This document shows positions 44,942 through 53,561 of a stretch of 64,000 bases of DNA, piece by piece (within the stretch, counting starts at the first letter, position 1; every line of letters begins with the position of its first letter). The position numbers were made by a program, and so were the translations under genes. Location of the stretch: assembly GCA_965200795.1 (NCBI GenBank), contig CBDAVB010000035.1, positions 124,001-188,000 on the forward strand. The letters are read 5' to 3'. The notes below the pieces were generated by a model, which saw only the letters and a program-made list of their open reading frames with translations, did not search any database and was not told the origin of the DNA. The DNA is from Parashewanella sp965200795. Its GTDB lineage: Bacteria; Pseudomonadota; Gammaproteobacteria; Enterobacterales; Shewanellaceae.

Positions 44942-45264
44942 AGCTTATTAACCAATTTGTGTAACTGAGCATTGTCCAGGTCCGTCACTCCCCGTCTCAC
45001 CAATACGACAATATCAACATTCGGTAAATCGTGCTGAGCTAAACGGAAGCTGTCACGGACTATGCGTTTGACTCGATTGCGACCCGCGGCAAGTTTAACT
45101 TGTTTTTTAGGCACGGTTAAGCCGACTCTGGGATGGTCTAGTTGATTGGGTACTGCCAGTAAAGTGATTTCAGCCGAGGAAGCTTTAACCGGATCGGAAA
45201 ATACCTGATTGAATTGTGCGGGAGTTAACAGACGTAACTCCCGCGAAAAGGTGTAACCAGTCAC
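44908..45264 (-). CDS. rnpA: Ribonuclease P protein component
   Basis: 118 residues. Basic protein with the RNR motif (AAGRNRVKRIVRDSFR) and the N-terminal FSRELRLLTPAQFNQVF substrate-binding region. It binds the RNase P RNA and helps mature tRNA 5' ends. It begins 20 bp after the rpmH stop, in the conserved rpmH–rnpA–yidD–yidC operon. Confidence 0.96.
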   Translation of the reverse strand: MTGYTFSRELRLLTPAQFNQVFSDPVKASSAEITLLAVPNQLDHPRVGLTVPKKQVKLAAGRNRVKRIVRDSFRLAQHDLPNVDIVVLVRRGVTDLDNAQLHKLVNKLWRKLCRRYNG

Positions 45265-45284
45265 CTGTGCCTGCTGCCTGCCGG

Positions 45285-45422
45285 TTAAGCAGATAGACGC
45301 GCGCGACCCTTCGCACGACGACGCGCAAGAACCTTACGACCGCCTACGGTAGCCATGCGAGCGCGGAAGCCGTGAGAACGCTTGCGCTTCAGGTTGCTGG
45401 GTTGAAAAGTACGTTTACTCAT
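45285..45422 (-). CDS. rpmH: 50S ribosomal protein L34
   Basis: 45 residues, fully readable: [45 protein letters not shown]. Family length and sequence are diagnostic. It is the first gene of the leftward operon and borders the origin. Too short for typical ORF cut-offs. Confidence 0.98.
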
Positions 45423-45909
45423 GATGGCAATCCGTCTTTGTTATCGTTAGTAAACCTTATCTCTGTGGTTTCCGCTTAAATTACTTAAAAAAAGTACCTT
45501 AAGAGAAAGAGGTAAGGGCAAAAAAGAGGCAGAATTGTAATCACTATCATTGATGGCGTCAATAACCATTACCGATAAGTGCGCAATTAACGGCGGTATC
45601 CACTTGATTATTTATCATCGACGCAACCACAGGGTGTGGATAACTTTGTGTACTATCACAACATATAGTGTCTGTTTATGATCTTATACACAATCAAACT
45701 TAGCTGATATAGATCAGCCCTGATCGCCGAACTAAGCGCCAGCATGCGCTAATTAAGGGTGTTTGCGATCGAAATTGATCACGGGGGATCCGCTTCATAA
45801 AAATAAAATAGACCTATCTGGGGATAAACTTATTTTAAAGATGGCGATCCTGAATCACACACTATAAAATAACAATCTTTATTTGGTGATCAGATTGAGG
45901 AAAACATCG
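45423..45909. other. Chromosomal replication origin region (oriC)
   Basis: This 487-bp gene-free region between rpmH and dnaA is AT-rich and holds DnaA boxes: TGTGGATAA at 45635–45643 (perfect TTATCCACA on minus), TTATACACA at 45684–45692 (plus) and TGGGGATAA at 45819–45827 (one mismatch). GATC motifs cluster at about 45680–45850. The rpmH–oriC–dnaA order matches Pseudomonas and many gammaproteobacteria. It also contains the divergent promoters of rpmH and dnaA. Confidence 0.85.
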
Positions 45910-47289
45910 GTGGCAGTTTCGCTTTGGCAACAATGTATCGGACGACTGCAGGATGAGCTGTCGGCTCAGCAGTTCAGCATGTGGATCAGACCGTTACAAG
46001 CCGAAATGGACGGGGAAACATTAGTGCTGTACGCGCCTAACCGTTTCGTGCTGGACTGGGTAAGAGATAAGTACCTTAATCAGATCAATCAGTATCTCAT
46101 TGAGCAAATGGGCAGTGACGCGCCGACCCTGCGTTTTGACATCGGCAGTCGTCCCGCGGCGAAAGCGCCGCCGATTCCAGCCGCGCCGGCGCCCGCCACC
46201 GCCAGTCCCGCTCAGAGCAAACCGGCGCTGCCTGCGGCGGCCGGTGATAAAGCGCCAAATCCTAATCACCGCAGCAATATTAATCCGACCTATCAGTTTG
46301 ATAACTTCGTTGAGGGTAAGTCGAACCAATTAGGCAAAGCGGCGGCGCTGCAAGTGTCTGAAAATCCGGGAGGCGCTTATAACCCGCTATTTTTATACGG
46401 AGGTACGGGTTTAGGTAAAACCCACCTGTTACACGCGGTCGGTAACGGCATTATTAAAAATAAGCCGGACGCCAAAGTGGTGTACATGCACTCAGAGCGT
46501 TTTGTTCAGGACATGGTGAAAGCGCTGCAAAACAACGCCATTGAAGATTTCAAACGCTATTACCGCAGTGTCGACGCGCTGTTTATCGATGACATTCAAT
46601 TTTTTGCCAATAAAGATCGCTCGCAAGAAGAATTTTTCCATACCTTTAATGCGCTGCTTGAAGGTAACCATCAAGTCATTTTGACCTCGGATCGCTACCC
46701 GAAAGAAATCGACGGAGTGGAAGACAGATTAAAATCCCGCTTCGGCTGGGGGCTGACCGTAGCGATTGAGCCGCCGGAGCTAGAAACCCGCGTCGCGATT
46801 CTCATGCGTAAAGCCGAAGAGAGCGGGATCAACCTGCCTGATGAAGTCGCTTTCTTTATCGCCAAGCGTCTGCGCTCTAATGTCCGTGAGCTTGAAGGCG
46901 CGTTAAACCGGGTGATTGCTAACGCCAATTTCACGGGGCGTTCAATCACTATCGATTTTGTCCGTGAAGCCTTGCGTGACCTGTTAGCGCTGCAAGAAAA
47001 ATTGGTGACCGTAGATAATATCCAAAAAACCGTGGCTGAATATTACAAAATCAAAATGGCGGATATGTTGTCCAAACGCCGTTCGCGCAGCGTGGCCCGT
47101 CCGCGGCAGGTGGCGATGGCGCTGGCAAAGGAGCTGACTAACCAGAGTTTGCCGGAAATCGGCGACGCCTTTGGCGGTCGCGATCATACAACGGTATTAC
47201 ACGCTTGCAGAAAAATCGCTCAGCTGCGTGAGGAAAGCCATGACATTAAAGAAGATTACGCTAACTTAATTAGAACCTTATCCTCTTAA
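45910..47289 (+). CDS. dnaA: Chromosomal replication initiator DnaA
   Basis: 459 residues from GTG 45910, chosen because VAVSLWQQCIGRLQDELSAQQFSMWIRPLQ aligns with the E. coli start and GAGG lies 9 nt upstream. Domain I (about 1–80), a Pro/Ala-rich linker (about 90–120), the AAA+ domain with Walker A GGTGLGKTH and Walker B ALFIDDIQFF, and the C-terminal DnaA-box HTH (SLPEIGDAFGGRDHTTVLHACRKI). It opens oriC located immediately upstream. Intact. Confidence 0.98.
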   Translation: MAVSLWQQCIGRLQDELSAQQFSMWIRPLQAEMDGETLVLYAPNRFVLDWVRDKYLNQINQYLIEQMGSDAPTLRFDIGSRPAAKAPPIPAAPAPATASPAQSKPALPAAAGDKAPNPNHRSNINPTYQFDNFVEGKSNQLGKAAALQVSENPGGAYNPLFLYGGTGLGKTHLLHAVGNGIIKNKPDAKVVYMHSERFVQDMVKALQNNAIEDFKRYYRSVDALFIDDIQFFANKDRSQEEFFHTFNALLEGNHQVILTSDRYPKEIDGVEDRLKSRFGWGLTVAIEPPELETRVAILMRKAEESGINLPDEVAFFIAKRLRSNVRELEGALNRVIANANFTGRSITIDFVREALRDLLALQEKLVTVDNIQKTVAEYYKIKMADMLSKRRSRSVARPRQVAMALAKELTNQSLPEIGDAFGGRDHTTVLHACRKIAQLREESHDIKEDYANLIRTLSS

Positions 47290-47630
47290 GTTTACTAAAC
47301 TAAGGTAAGTACCTGACTATGAGCTTTCGGCATTTCCGGCGTTAAGGTTAAGTGCTCCTCATGGCGCTCTTGCGCGGTAATGCCGGCAGTCTTTCAGGCA
47401 AGAGTAACGCCGCGGAGCGCTTAAGACGCGTCAGAAAAGTGAAAAAACTTATGGTTGGCGACTTAGCTTACAACCCGGCGCCGATTTCGTTATGTAAACC
47501 GGGACTGGCATCCGAAGACGTTTTTACATAGAATCAGAACACGCAAAATCCGGTTATTACCGGAATAACGAATAAAAATGATCCTTCAGCCTTTTGCTTT
47601 TTCAGATAAAACATCAGGGAGCTAGAACGA
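47290..47630. other. dnaA–dnaN intergenic region with MITE family 2 copy
   Basis: This 341-bp gap holds a MITE family 2 element at 47306–47465 and then about 165 bp with the likely dnaN promoter. A small palindrome CCGGttattaCCGG lies at about 47551–47564. No other gene is visible. Confidence 0.7.
47306..47465. mobile_element. MITE family 2, copy after dnaA (160 bp)
   Basis: It is homologous to the element at 42893–43054 in reverse orientation, sharing the central ttactcttgc(c/t)tgaaaga and gcaagagcgcc blocks. The ends are TAAGTACCTGAC and TAAGTCGCCAAC inverted. Confidence 0.8.
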
Positions 47631-48731
47631 ATGAAATTTTCTATTGATAGGGATGCCCTATTAAAGCCACTTCAACTGGTTTGTGGTACAGTAGAAAAGA
47701 AAGCAAATAAGCCTATTCTGGCAAATGTCCTGATGAATGTGAGTAATCACTCGCTTAAATTGACAGGTACGGATCTGGAAGTCGAGCTGGTAGACCAAAC
47801 GCCGGTTCATGGTGACGTGATAGAAGGTCGCGTCACCGTGCCTTCAAAAAAATTCCTTGATATCGTTAAATCGCTGCCCGAGCAGACAGAACTTCATATT
47901 GATCATCAGCAAAACAGATTACTGCTTCGCAGCGGCCGCAGCCGGTTCTCACTGGCGACGTTACCGGCGGATGAATACCCGAATGTTGAGGCCTTTGACG
48001 CCGGCATTGAATTCAGCTGTAAGCAGGGGATACTGCGCTCAATCATAGATTCAACTCAGTTTTCGATGGCGAATCAAGACGTTCGGTATTACCTGAACGG
48101 CTTGCTGTTAGAAACTGACGGCAGTATTTTGCGTGCCGTCGCCACAGACGGTCACCGTTTAGCGTTATGTCATCAGAATATTGAGGCTCAGCTGCCGCAA
48201 AAACGGGTGATTGTGCCGCGCAAGGGCGTGACGGAAATGATGCGCTTAATGGACGCTGAAGATCAGGACGTTTCCGTGGCCGTCGGTGATAACGCCATTC
48301 GTATCATCACCGGCAGCTCGGTATTAACCAGTAAACTGGTGGATGGCGGTTTCCCTGAATACGACCGCGTATTACCGAAGGGCGGCGATAAAATCGTCTT
48401 AGCCAGCCGTAACCAGTTAAAACAAGCCCTGCTTCGCGCTTCGATCTTATCCAATGAAAAATTCCGCGGCGTGCGGATTCAGCTTGAAAACAACACCATG
48501 AAGATCACGGCCAACAATCCTGAGCAGGAAGAAGCGGAAGAGATCGTAGACATCGAATACGAAAACTCACCGTTAGAAATCGGTTTTAACGTCAGTTATC
48601 TGCTGGACGTGTTAAACCATATTCGTGCCGACGATGTACGCATGACCTTAACCGATAACAATTCCAGCGCGTTAATTGAAAACCACGAAGAAGAGGACTC
48701 GATGTACGTGGTCATGCCCATGCGCTTGTAG
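47631..48731 (+). CDS. dnaN: DNA polymerase III beta sliding clamp
   Basis: 366 residues, the exact family length. It starts MKFSIDRDALLKPLQLVCGTVEKK and ends in the conserved MYVVMPMRL, with three clamp domains of about 120 residues. GGGAGC ribosome binding site precedes the ATG. It forms the ring that tethers DNA polymerase III. In the dnaA–dnaN–recF–gyrB series. Confidence 0.98.
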   Translation: MKFSIDRDALLKPLQLVCGTVEKKANKPILANVLMNVSNHSLKLTGTDLEVELVDQTPVHGDVIEGRVTVPSKKFLDIVKSLPEQTELHIDHQQNRLLLRSGRSRFSLATLPADEYPNVEAFDAGIEFSCKQGILRSIIDSTQFSMANQDVRYYLNGLLLETDGSILRAVATDGHRLALCHQNIEAQLPQKRVIVPRKGVTEMMRLMDAEDQDVSVAVGDNAIRIITGSSVLTSKLVDGGFPEYDRVLPKGGDKIVLASRNQLKQALLRASILSNEKFRGVRIQLENNTMKITANNPEQEEAEEIVDIEYENSPLEIGFNVSYLLDVLNHIRADDVRMTLTDNNSSALIENHEEEDSMYVVMPMRL

Positions 48732-48736
48732 TGCTT

Positions 48737-48812
48737 GCCGTCGCTCCCGCGCAAGCGGGACAAAAGCCCGCTGGGCGTTGAACGCCGGTTCTGTATGGCG
48801 GGCGAAGTGAAT
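48737..48812. repeat. REP-like palindromic repeat after dnaN
   Basis: CCCGCgcaaGCGGG and GGCGTTgAACGCC hairpins form a compact GC-rich block. It is homologous in reverse orientation to 59314–59368 (shared ccgccatacanaaccggcgttca and gggcttttgtcc). Confidence 0.7.
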
Positions 48813-48906
48813 GTCCGGTGTCTTTTTATGTTAATGAGTATTATAAATGCAAGTCTCTTTGTATCAGCAATGCTGCTGATATGACAAAATAGGTAAATCA
48901 TATTCA

Positions 48907-49989
48907 ATGAGTCTTGTTCAGCTTCAGATCACGGATTTTCGTAATATCACTTCAGCCCGCCTGCGGATCGGTAGCGGGCTGAATTTGATATGCGGCCCTA
49001 ACGGCAGCGGCAAGACCAGCGTTTTAGAAGCGATCTATTTTTTAGGAATTGGGCGTTCGTTTCGCAGTCATCTTGCCCAGCGGGTGATTAATCATGACGC
49101 GGATCAGCTCATCCTTTTTGCCGAAATTGAGCATGAACGCGGCACCTCAAAATTAGGTTTACGCCGTTTACGCAACGGTGATATTGAAGTGCGCCTGGAC
49201 GGTGAAAAATTAAAGCGTTTATCGCAGTTAGCCGAAACCTTACCTATACAAGTCATCACGCCCGAGAGCTTTTCATTATTATTTGAAGGCCCGAAAGCGC
49301 GGCGTCAGTTCATCGATTGGGGCGCCTTTCATTCTGATCCGCGGTTTCATTTGGCCTGGTCTAATGTAAGACGAATTTTAAAGCAACGAAATCAACTACT
49401 TAAAAACAAGGCTGATTATCAGACCATTGAGTATTGGGATCGGGATTTAGTGCCTTATACTGAACAGGTTACTGAGATCAGAAATCAGTATGTCCACTCG
49501 TTAAATTCGCTTTTAACAGGTATAATTGAAACGTTTTTACCTCAGGTTGACGTTAAAGTCAGTTTCACCCGGGGATGGGACAGTAAAACCACGTATGCCG
49601 ACGCATTAAAAAGTCAATATTCCAGAGACTTAAACAGCGGAAATACCGGCAGTGGTGCCCATAAAGCCGATTTACGATTACGGGTAGGCAATGTGCCCGC
49701 ACAGGATGCCTTGTCCCGTGGTCAGTTAAAATTACTGGTTTGTGCCTTACGCATTGCTCAGGGTCGTCTGCTGAAAGAGCAGATAGATAAAAACAGCATC
49801 TATCTGGTGGATGACTTACCGTCAGAGCTGGATGCCGGGCACAGACAATTGTTATTATCACAGCTTGCGCAGACCGGCGCGCAGATTTTTGTGACCGCCA
49901 TTGAGCCTGCCGCAATCATTGATTCGTTACATTGCCCGCCGGACAGGATGTTTCACGTGGAACAGGGACATGTTGCGGTAACCGAATAA
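48907..49989 (+). CDS. recF: DNA replication and repair protein RecF
   Basis: 360 residues. SMC/ABC-like ATPase with Walker A CGPNGSGKTSVLEAI near 35, signature SRGQLKLLVCALRIAQ near 275 and Walker B YLVDDLPSELD near 303. It loads RecA at gaps with RecO and RecR. The 3' end, encoding MFHVEQG, contains a perfect parS site. It precedes gyrB by 14 bp. Confidence 0.97.
   Translation: MSLVQLQITDFRNITSARLRIGSGLNLICGPNGSGKTSVLEAIYFLGIGRSFRSHLAQRVINHDADQLILFAEIEHERGTSKLGLRRLRNGDIEVRLDGEKLKRLSQLAETLPIQVITPESFSLLFEGPKARRQFIDWGAFHSDPRFHLAWSNVRRILKQRNQLLKNKADYQTIEYWDRDLVPYTEQVTEIRNQYVHSLNSLLTGIIETFLPQVDVKVSFTRGWDSKTTYADALKSQYSRDLNSGNTGSGAHKADLRLRVGNVPAQDALSRGQLKLLVCALRIAQGRLLKEQIDKNSIYLVDDLPSELDAGHRQLLLSQLAQTGAQIFVTAIEPAAIIDSLHCPPDRMFHVEQGHVAVTE
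49949..49964. promoter_or_regulatory. parS site within recF
   Basis: TGTTTCACGTGGAACA is the canonical 16-bp ParB-binding sequence (reverse complement TGTTCCACGTGAAACA). It lies in the last codons of recF, about 4 kb from oriC. ParB/ParA genes are outside the window. Confidence 0.85.
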
Positions 49990-50003
49990 TTGAGAGAATT
50001 AAT

Positions 50004-52421
50004 ATGTCAGAGAATAGTTACGATTCTTCGAGTATTAAGGTGTTAAAAGGCCTTGATGCAGTACGTAAAAGACCCGGGATGTACATTGGTGACACCGATG
50101 ACGGTACCGGTCTGCATCACATGGTGTTCGAAGTGGTCGATAACTCTATCGATGAAGCGTTAGCCGGACACTGTAACGATATCACCATTACCATTCATTC
50201 AGACGGCAGTGTCGGCGTAAAAGATGACGGCCGCGGTATTCCGGTTGCGATACATCCCGAGGAGGGGGTTTCCGCGGCGCAGGTGATCATGACGGTACTT
50301 CACGCCGGCGGTAAGTTTGACGATAACTCTTATAAAGTGTCGGGCGGTTTGCACGGTGTCGGTGTTTCAGTGGTAAACGCCCTGTCTGAAAAGCTCCAAT
50401 TGATCATTCGCCGCGACGGTAAGGTTCACGAGCAAATCTATCACATGGGTGAGCCGCAAGAGCCGATTAAAGTCATCGGCGATACCGACAAAACCGGGAC
50501 TGAAATCCGTTTCTGGCCGAGTGCGGAAACCTTCAGTGATACCCTGTTCCATTTCGATATTCTGGCTAAGCGTGTTCGTGAGCTGTCTTTCCTGAATTCC
50601 GGTGTCGCGATTCGTCTGGCTGACGAGCGTGACGGTAAAGATGAGTTTTTTAAATACGACGGTGGTATCGGTGCGTTCGTTGATTACTTAAATACCAACA
50701 AAACAGCGGTAAACAAAGATATCTTCCACTTTGTGCATGAGCGTGAGGACGGCATCGGCGTTGAAGTGGCGATGCAGTGGAACGACGGTTACCAAGAGAA
50801 CATTTTCTGTTTCACCAACAACATTCCGCAGCGCGACGGCGGTACTCACCTGGCGGGTTTCCGCAGTGCGTTGACGCGTAATCTGAACGCTTACATGGAG
50901 CGTGAGGGTTATAACAAGAAGAACAAAACCAGCGCCAGCGGTGATGACGCCCGTGAAGGTTTAACGGCGGTGATTTCGGTTAAAGTTCCGGATCCTAAGT
51001 TCAGCTCCCAGACCAAAGACAAACTGGTTTCAAGTGAAGTTAAAGGTGCGGTGGAGCAGAGCATGAGCGAAAAGTTAAATGACTTCCTGCTTGAAAACCC
51101 CGCCGACGCCAAATTGATTGTCGGTAAAATTATTGATGCGGCCCGTGCCCGTGAGGCGGCGCGTAAAGCCCGAGAAATGACGCGGCGTAAAGGCGCGCTG
51201 GATTTAGGCGGATTGCCGGGTAAGCTGGCGGATTGCCAGGAGAAAGACCCCGGACTTTCTGAAATTTACATCGTGGAGGGTGACTCCGCGGGCGGCAGCG
51301 CCAAGCAGGGACGTAACCGTAAGAACCAGGCGATTCTGCCGCTTAAAGGTAAAATTCTTAACGTAGAAAAAGCGCGGTTTGACAAGATGCTGTCTTCACA
51401 GGAAGTAGCGACCCTGATCACGGCGCTGGGCTGCGGCATAGGTCGTGACGAATATGACCCGGATAAAACCCGCTATCATAACATCGTTATCATGACCGAT
51501 GCCGACGTCGACGGCTCGCACATTCGTACGCTGCTGCTGACCTTCTTCTTCCGTCAGATGCCTGAGCTGATTGAGCGCGGTTATGTTTATATCGCTCAGC
51601 CGCCGCTTTATAAAGTGAAAAAAGGTAAGCAAGAGCAATACATCAAAGATGAAGGTTCGCTCACCCAGTATCTGACCGCTCTGGCGTTAGACGGCACCAG
51701 CATTCACCCGACTCAAGGCGCTCCGGGCATGGCCGGTGAACCTCTTGAGCGCCTGGTCAATGAATACCGCAGTGTGGAGGCGATTGTTAATCGTTTAGAG
51801 CAGCGTTTCCCGATTCCGCTCAGCAGCCGTTTGCTGTATCAGACTCGTGTTGACGCGGGTAAGTTAGCTGATGAGGTGCGAATGACGCGATGGGTGAACA
51901 CGCTTGTTGCTGATCTCAGTGATCAAGACAGCGGCGGCGTGATTTACTCGGGTTCTACCGTATTGGATCCGGAGCGTCAGGTTTATTTACCAAAAATCAC
52001 GATTCGTAAACACGGTATCGATACCAATTACCTATTTGGTTACGATTTCTTCATGTCAGCGGATTACAATACCATCGCTACCTTGGCGTCCGATCTCGAA
52101 GGTCTGATTGAAGAGGGCGGTTTTGTAAAACGCGGCGAAAAAATCAAGCAGGTGGACAACTTCGTCGGGGCTCTTGACTGGTTGGTGACGGAGGCGAAAC
52201 GCGGTCTTTATATTCAGCGGTACAAAGGTCTCGGTGAGATGAACCCCGAGCAGCTCTGGGAAACCACCATGGATCCTGAAAGCCGCCGTATGCTGCAGGT
52301 GACCATTGAAGACGCGGTAGCCGCTGATCAGTTATTCTCAACGCTGATGGGCGATCACGTGGAACCGCGTCGTGAGTTTATCGAGTCTAACGCATTGAAT
52401 GTTGCGAATTTAGATGTTTAA
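50004..52421 (+). CDS. gyrB: DNA gyrase subunit B
   Basis: 805 residues from ATG 50004 (MSENSYDSSSIKVLKGLDAVRKRPGMYIG), preceded by GAGAG. An upstream in-frame start would lie inside recF and is rejected. GHKL ATPase (DNSIDEALAGHC; GLHGVGVSVVNAL), transducer domain, TOPRIM (EGDSAGGSAKQGRNRKNQAILPLKGK; DADVDGSHI) and C-terminal GyrA-contact region (QRYKGLGEMNPEQLWETTMDP). It has the gammaproteobacterial insert. With GyrA it introduces negative supercoils. Confidence 0.98.
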   Translation: MSENSYDSSSIKVLKGLDAVRKRPGMYIGDTDDGTGLHHMVFEVVDNSIDEALAGHCNDITITIHSDGSVGVKDDGRGIPVAIHPEEGVSAAQVIMTVLHAGGKFDDNSYKVSGGLHGVGVSVVNALSEKLQLIIRRDGKVHEQIYHMGEPQEPIKVIGDTDKTGTEIRFWPSAETFSDTLFHFDILAKRVRELSFLNSGVAIRLADERDGKDEFFKYDGGIGAFVDYLNTNKTAVNKDIFHFVHEREDGIGVEVAMQWNDGYQENIFCFTNNIPQRDGGTHLAGFRSALTRNLNAYMEREGYNKKNKTSASGDDAREGLTAVISVKVPDPKFSSQTKDKLVSSEVKGAVEQSMSEKLNDFLLENPADAKLIVGKIIDAARAREAARKAREMTRRKGALDLGGLPGKLADCQEKDPGLSEIYIVEGDSAGGSAKQGRNRKNQAILPLKGKILNVEKARFDKMLSSQEVATLITALGCGIGRDEYDPDKTRYHNIVIMTDADVDGSHIRTLLLTFFFRQMPELIERGYVYIAQPPLYKVKKGKQEQYIKDEGSLTQYLTALALDGTSIHPTQGAPGMAGEPLERLVNEYRSVEAIVNRLEQRFPIPLSSRLLYQTRVDAGKLADEVRMTRWVNTLVADLSDQDSGGVIYSGSTVLDPERQVYLPKITIRKHGIDTNYLFGYDFFMSADYNTIATLASDLEGLIEEGGFVKRGEKIKQVDNFVGALDWLVTEAKRGLYIQRYKGLGEMNPEQLWETTMDPESRRMLQVTIEDAVAADQLFSTLMGDHVEPRREFIESNALNVANLDV

Positions 52422-52450
52422 TTTATAAAAAGAATATTTATTTGCGGATG

Positions 52451-52484
52451 AAAAAGAGTTGAGCCGAGAGTCTCAACTCTTTTT
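52451..52484 (+). terminator. Rho-independent terminator after gyrB
   Basis: AAAAAGAGTTGAG and CTCAACTCTTTTT pair perfectly over 13 bp around an 8-nt loop with a T-run, 29 nt after the gyrB stop. It ends the dnaA–gyrB series. Confidence 0.9.
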
Positions 52485-52501
52485 GTAATTGAGAATTTTA
52501 A

Positions 52502-52665
52502 GGGACGTCGCAGAAGAGTTCATACCAAATATGCCGTCACTCCAGCGAAAGCTGGAGTCCGTTTTCTTTGGTTAATTTTGCAAAAGTCGCTTTATATCTG
52601 CTTTCGCAGGTATGACAATTGAAGTGCTGAAATTTAAATTGGTATCTTATGAACTGCCAGATCCC
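52502..52665. mobile_element. MITE family 1, copy after gyrB (164 bp)
   Basis: It starts GGGACGTCGCAGAAGAGTTCATA and ends in GAACTGCCAGATCCC, with TAA on both sides (52499–52501, 52666–52668). It is highly similar to the copy in virB4 (38850–39014). No coding capacity. Confidence 0.85.
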
Positions 52666-52674
52666 TAAGATCCA

Positions 52675-53088
52675 CTACGCATCGTCACACATTGAAGTAT
52701 GTGAGCGATTATGTTCACATAATACAACTGTGTATATTATCGCTCCTATAATTAATGCTCCTACTAATGCGCCCGCTATTACTGCCAGAGCTACTTTTTT
52801 GGGGTGAGCATTGACTAAGTTTTTCATACAACATGCTACTGATTGCGGCCTCTCTCTTATAGGGTATTGTCCTTCTACATTATTTATATCGTATGTTCGT
52901 TGAATACCATTTGTTCGTTGAATACCATTTCTACTCATTGTTGTAAATCGCTGAGACGAGGTTGCGGTCTCGAGAAGTGGAGTAGAAGGCTTTTCAGAAT
53001 TTAGCTCATATGCTGGAGGTGGATCCGGATAAATTGCAGAATAAGATGGCGGAATGGTACCATAGCTAGCTGGCTGTGTTGAACTCAT
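52675..53088 (-). CDS. Small membrane protein with PPxY motifs, possible effector
   Basis: 137 residues from ATG 53088, chosen because GGGAG lies 7–8 nt upstream. The N-terminal 35 residues are Pro/Tyr-rich and contain PPSY and PPAY (GTIPPSYSAIYPDPPPAYEL). A direct NGIQRT repeat follows near 55–68. One membrane helix (VALAVIAGALVGALIIGAIIYTVVL) lies near the C-terminus, ending in a short Cys-containing tail. PPxY is the ligand motif of eukaryotic WW domains (NEDD4-type ubiquitin ligases). Function is unknown; a host-directed role is inference. No homologue recognised. Confidence 0.6.
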   Translation of the reverse strand: MSSTQPASYGTIPPSYSAIYPDPPPAYELNSEKPSTPLLETATSSQRFTTMSRNGIQRTNGIQRTYDINNVEGQYPIRERPQSVACCMKNLVNAHPKKVALAVIAGALVGALIIGAIIYTVVLCEHNRSHTSMCDDA

Positions 53089-53561
53089 GATTTTAGCTCC
53101 CATTATTCAGATACTTTATCAATGGTTTTAACCTCTAATGGTTTAATTCCCTGCGGTTCGGCGTACAGTTTGTAATCATAAGAGGTAATTCCCGCTTTCA
53201 CATTGTGAAAAATTGAGCTAAGCGAGGATAGCTTGCTACGGATTATTTATTAAAAACTGAACAGTAACAAATTAAAAATTGTTCATTTAATGTTTTTCTT
53301 GATTTAGGTGCTTTTACAATTAAAGGGGAGGCTTGATGCTTAACTCTATTAAATTAAAGTACTTGAGTGTTTTATATAATCCAAATGCTAATAATTTTCA
53401 TTGCTTGCTTATATCTATATGTTTTAAATTTTCAAAATACAGTTTGGATCCTTTTCACCTTTACTGCTTATTTTACTATTTCCAATAGTTAGTTTTAAGT
53501 TGCTATAGAAAATATAAATTTTATATATGCTATTTGAGAACACTTTCAGTGTGGATTGTTA
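53089..53561. other. Gene-free AT-rich spacer
   Basis: This 473-bp spacer between two minus-strand genes is AT-rich, without a convincing frame, repeat or RNA gene. It must contain the promoter of the PPxY gene and the end of the upstream transcript. Confidence 0.5.

Noticed and set aside
45883..45909. Upstream dnaA start (MVIRLRKTS...)
   Set aside because: The GTG at 45910 fits DnaA homologues and the GAGG at 45897; the upstream start has no such site.
46021..46329. Open frames opposite or within dnaA, gyrB, glyS and IS genes
   Set aside because: They lie in other frames of clear genes, have no family signature and follow the GC pattern of the real gene.
49932..50003. Upstream in-frame gyrB start inside recF
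   Set aside because: The 24 extra residues are unlike GyrB, and the ATG at 50004 has a ribosome binding site and the conserved MSENSYDSSSIKVL start.
52350..52365. Third parS candidate in gyrB (gatcacgtggaacc)
   Set aside because: About five mismatches to the 16-bp consensus; only the CACGTGGAAC core matches.
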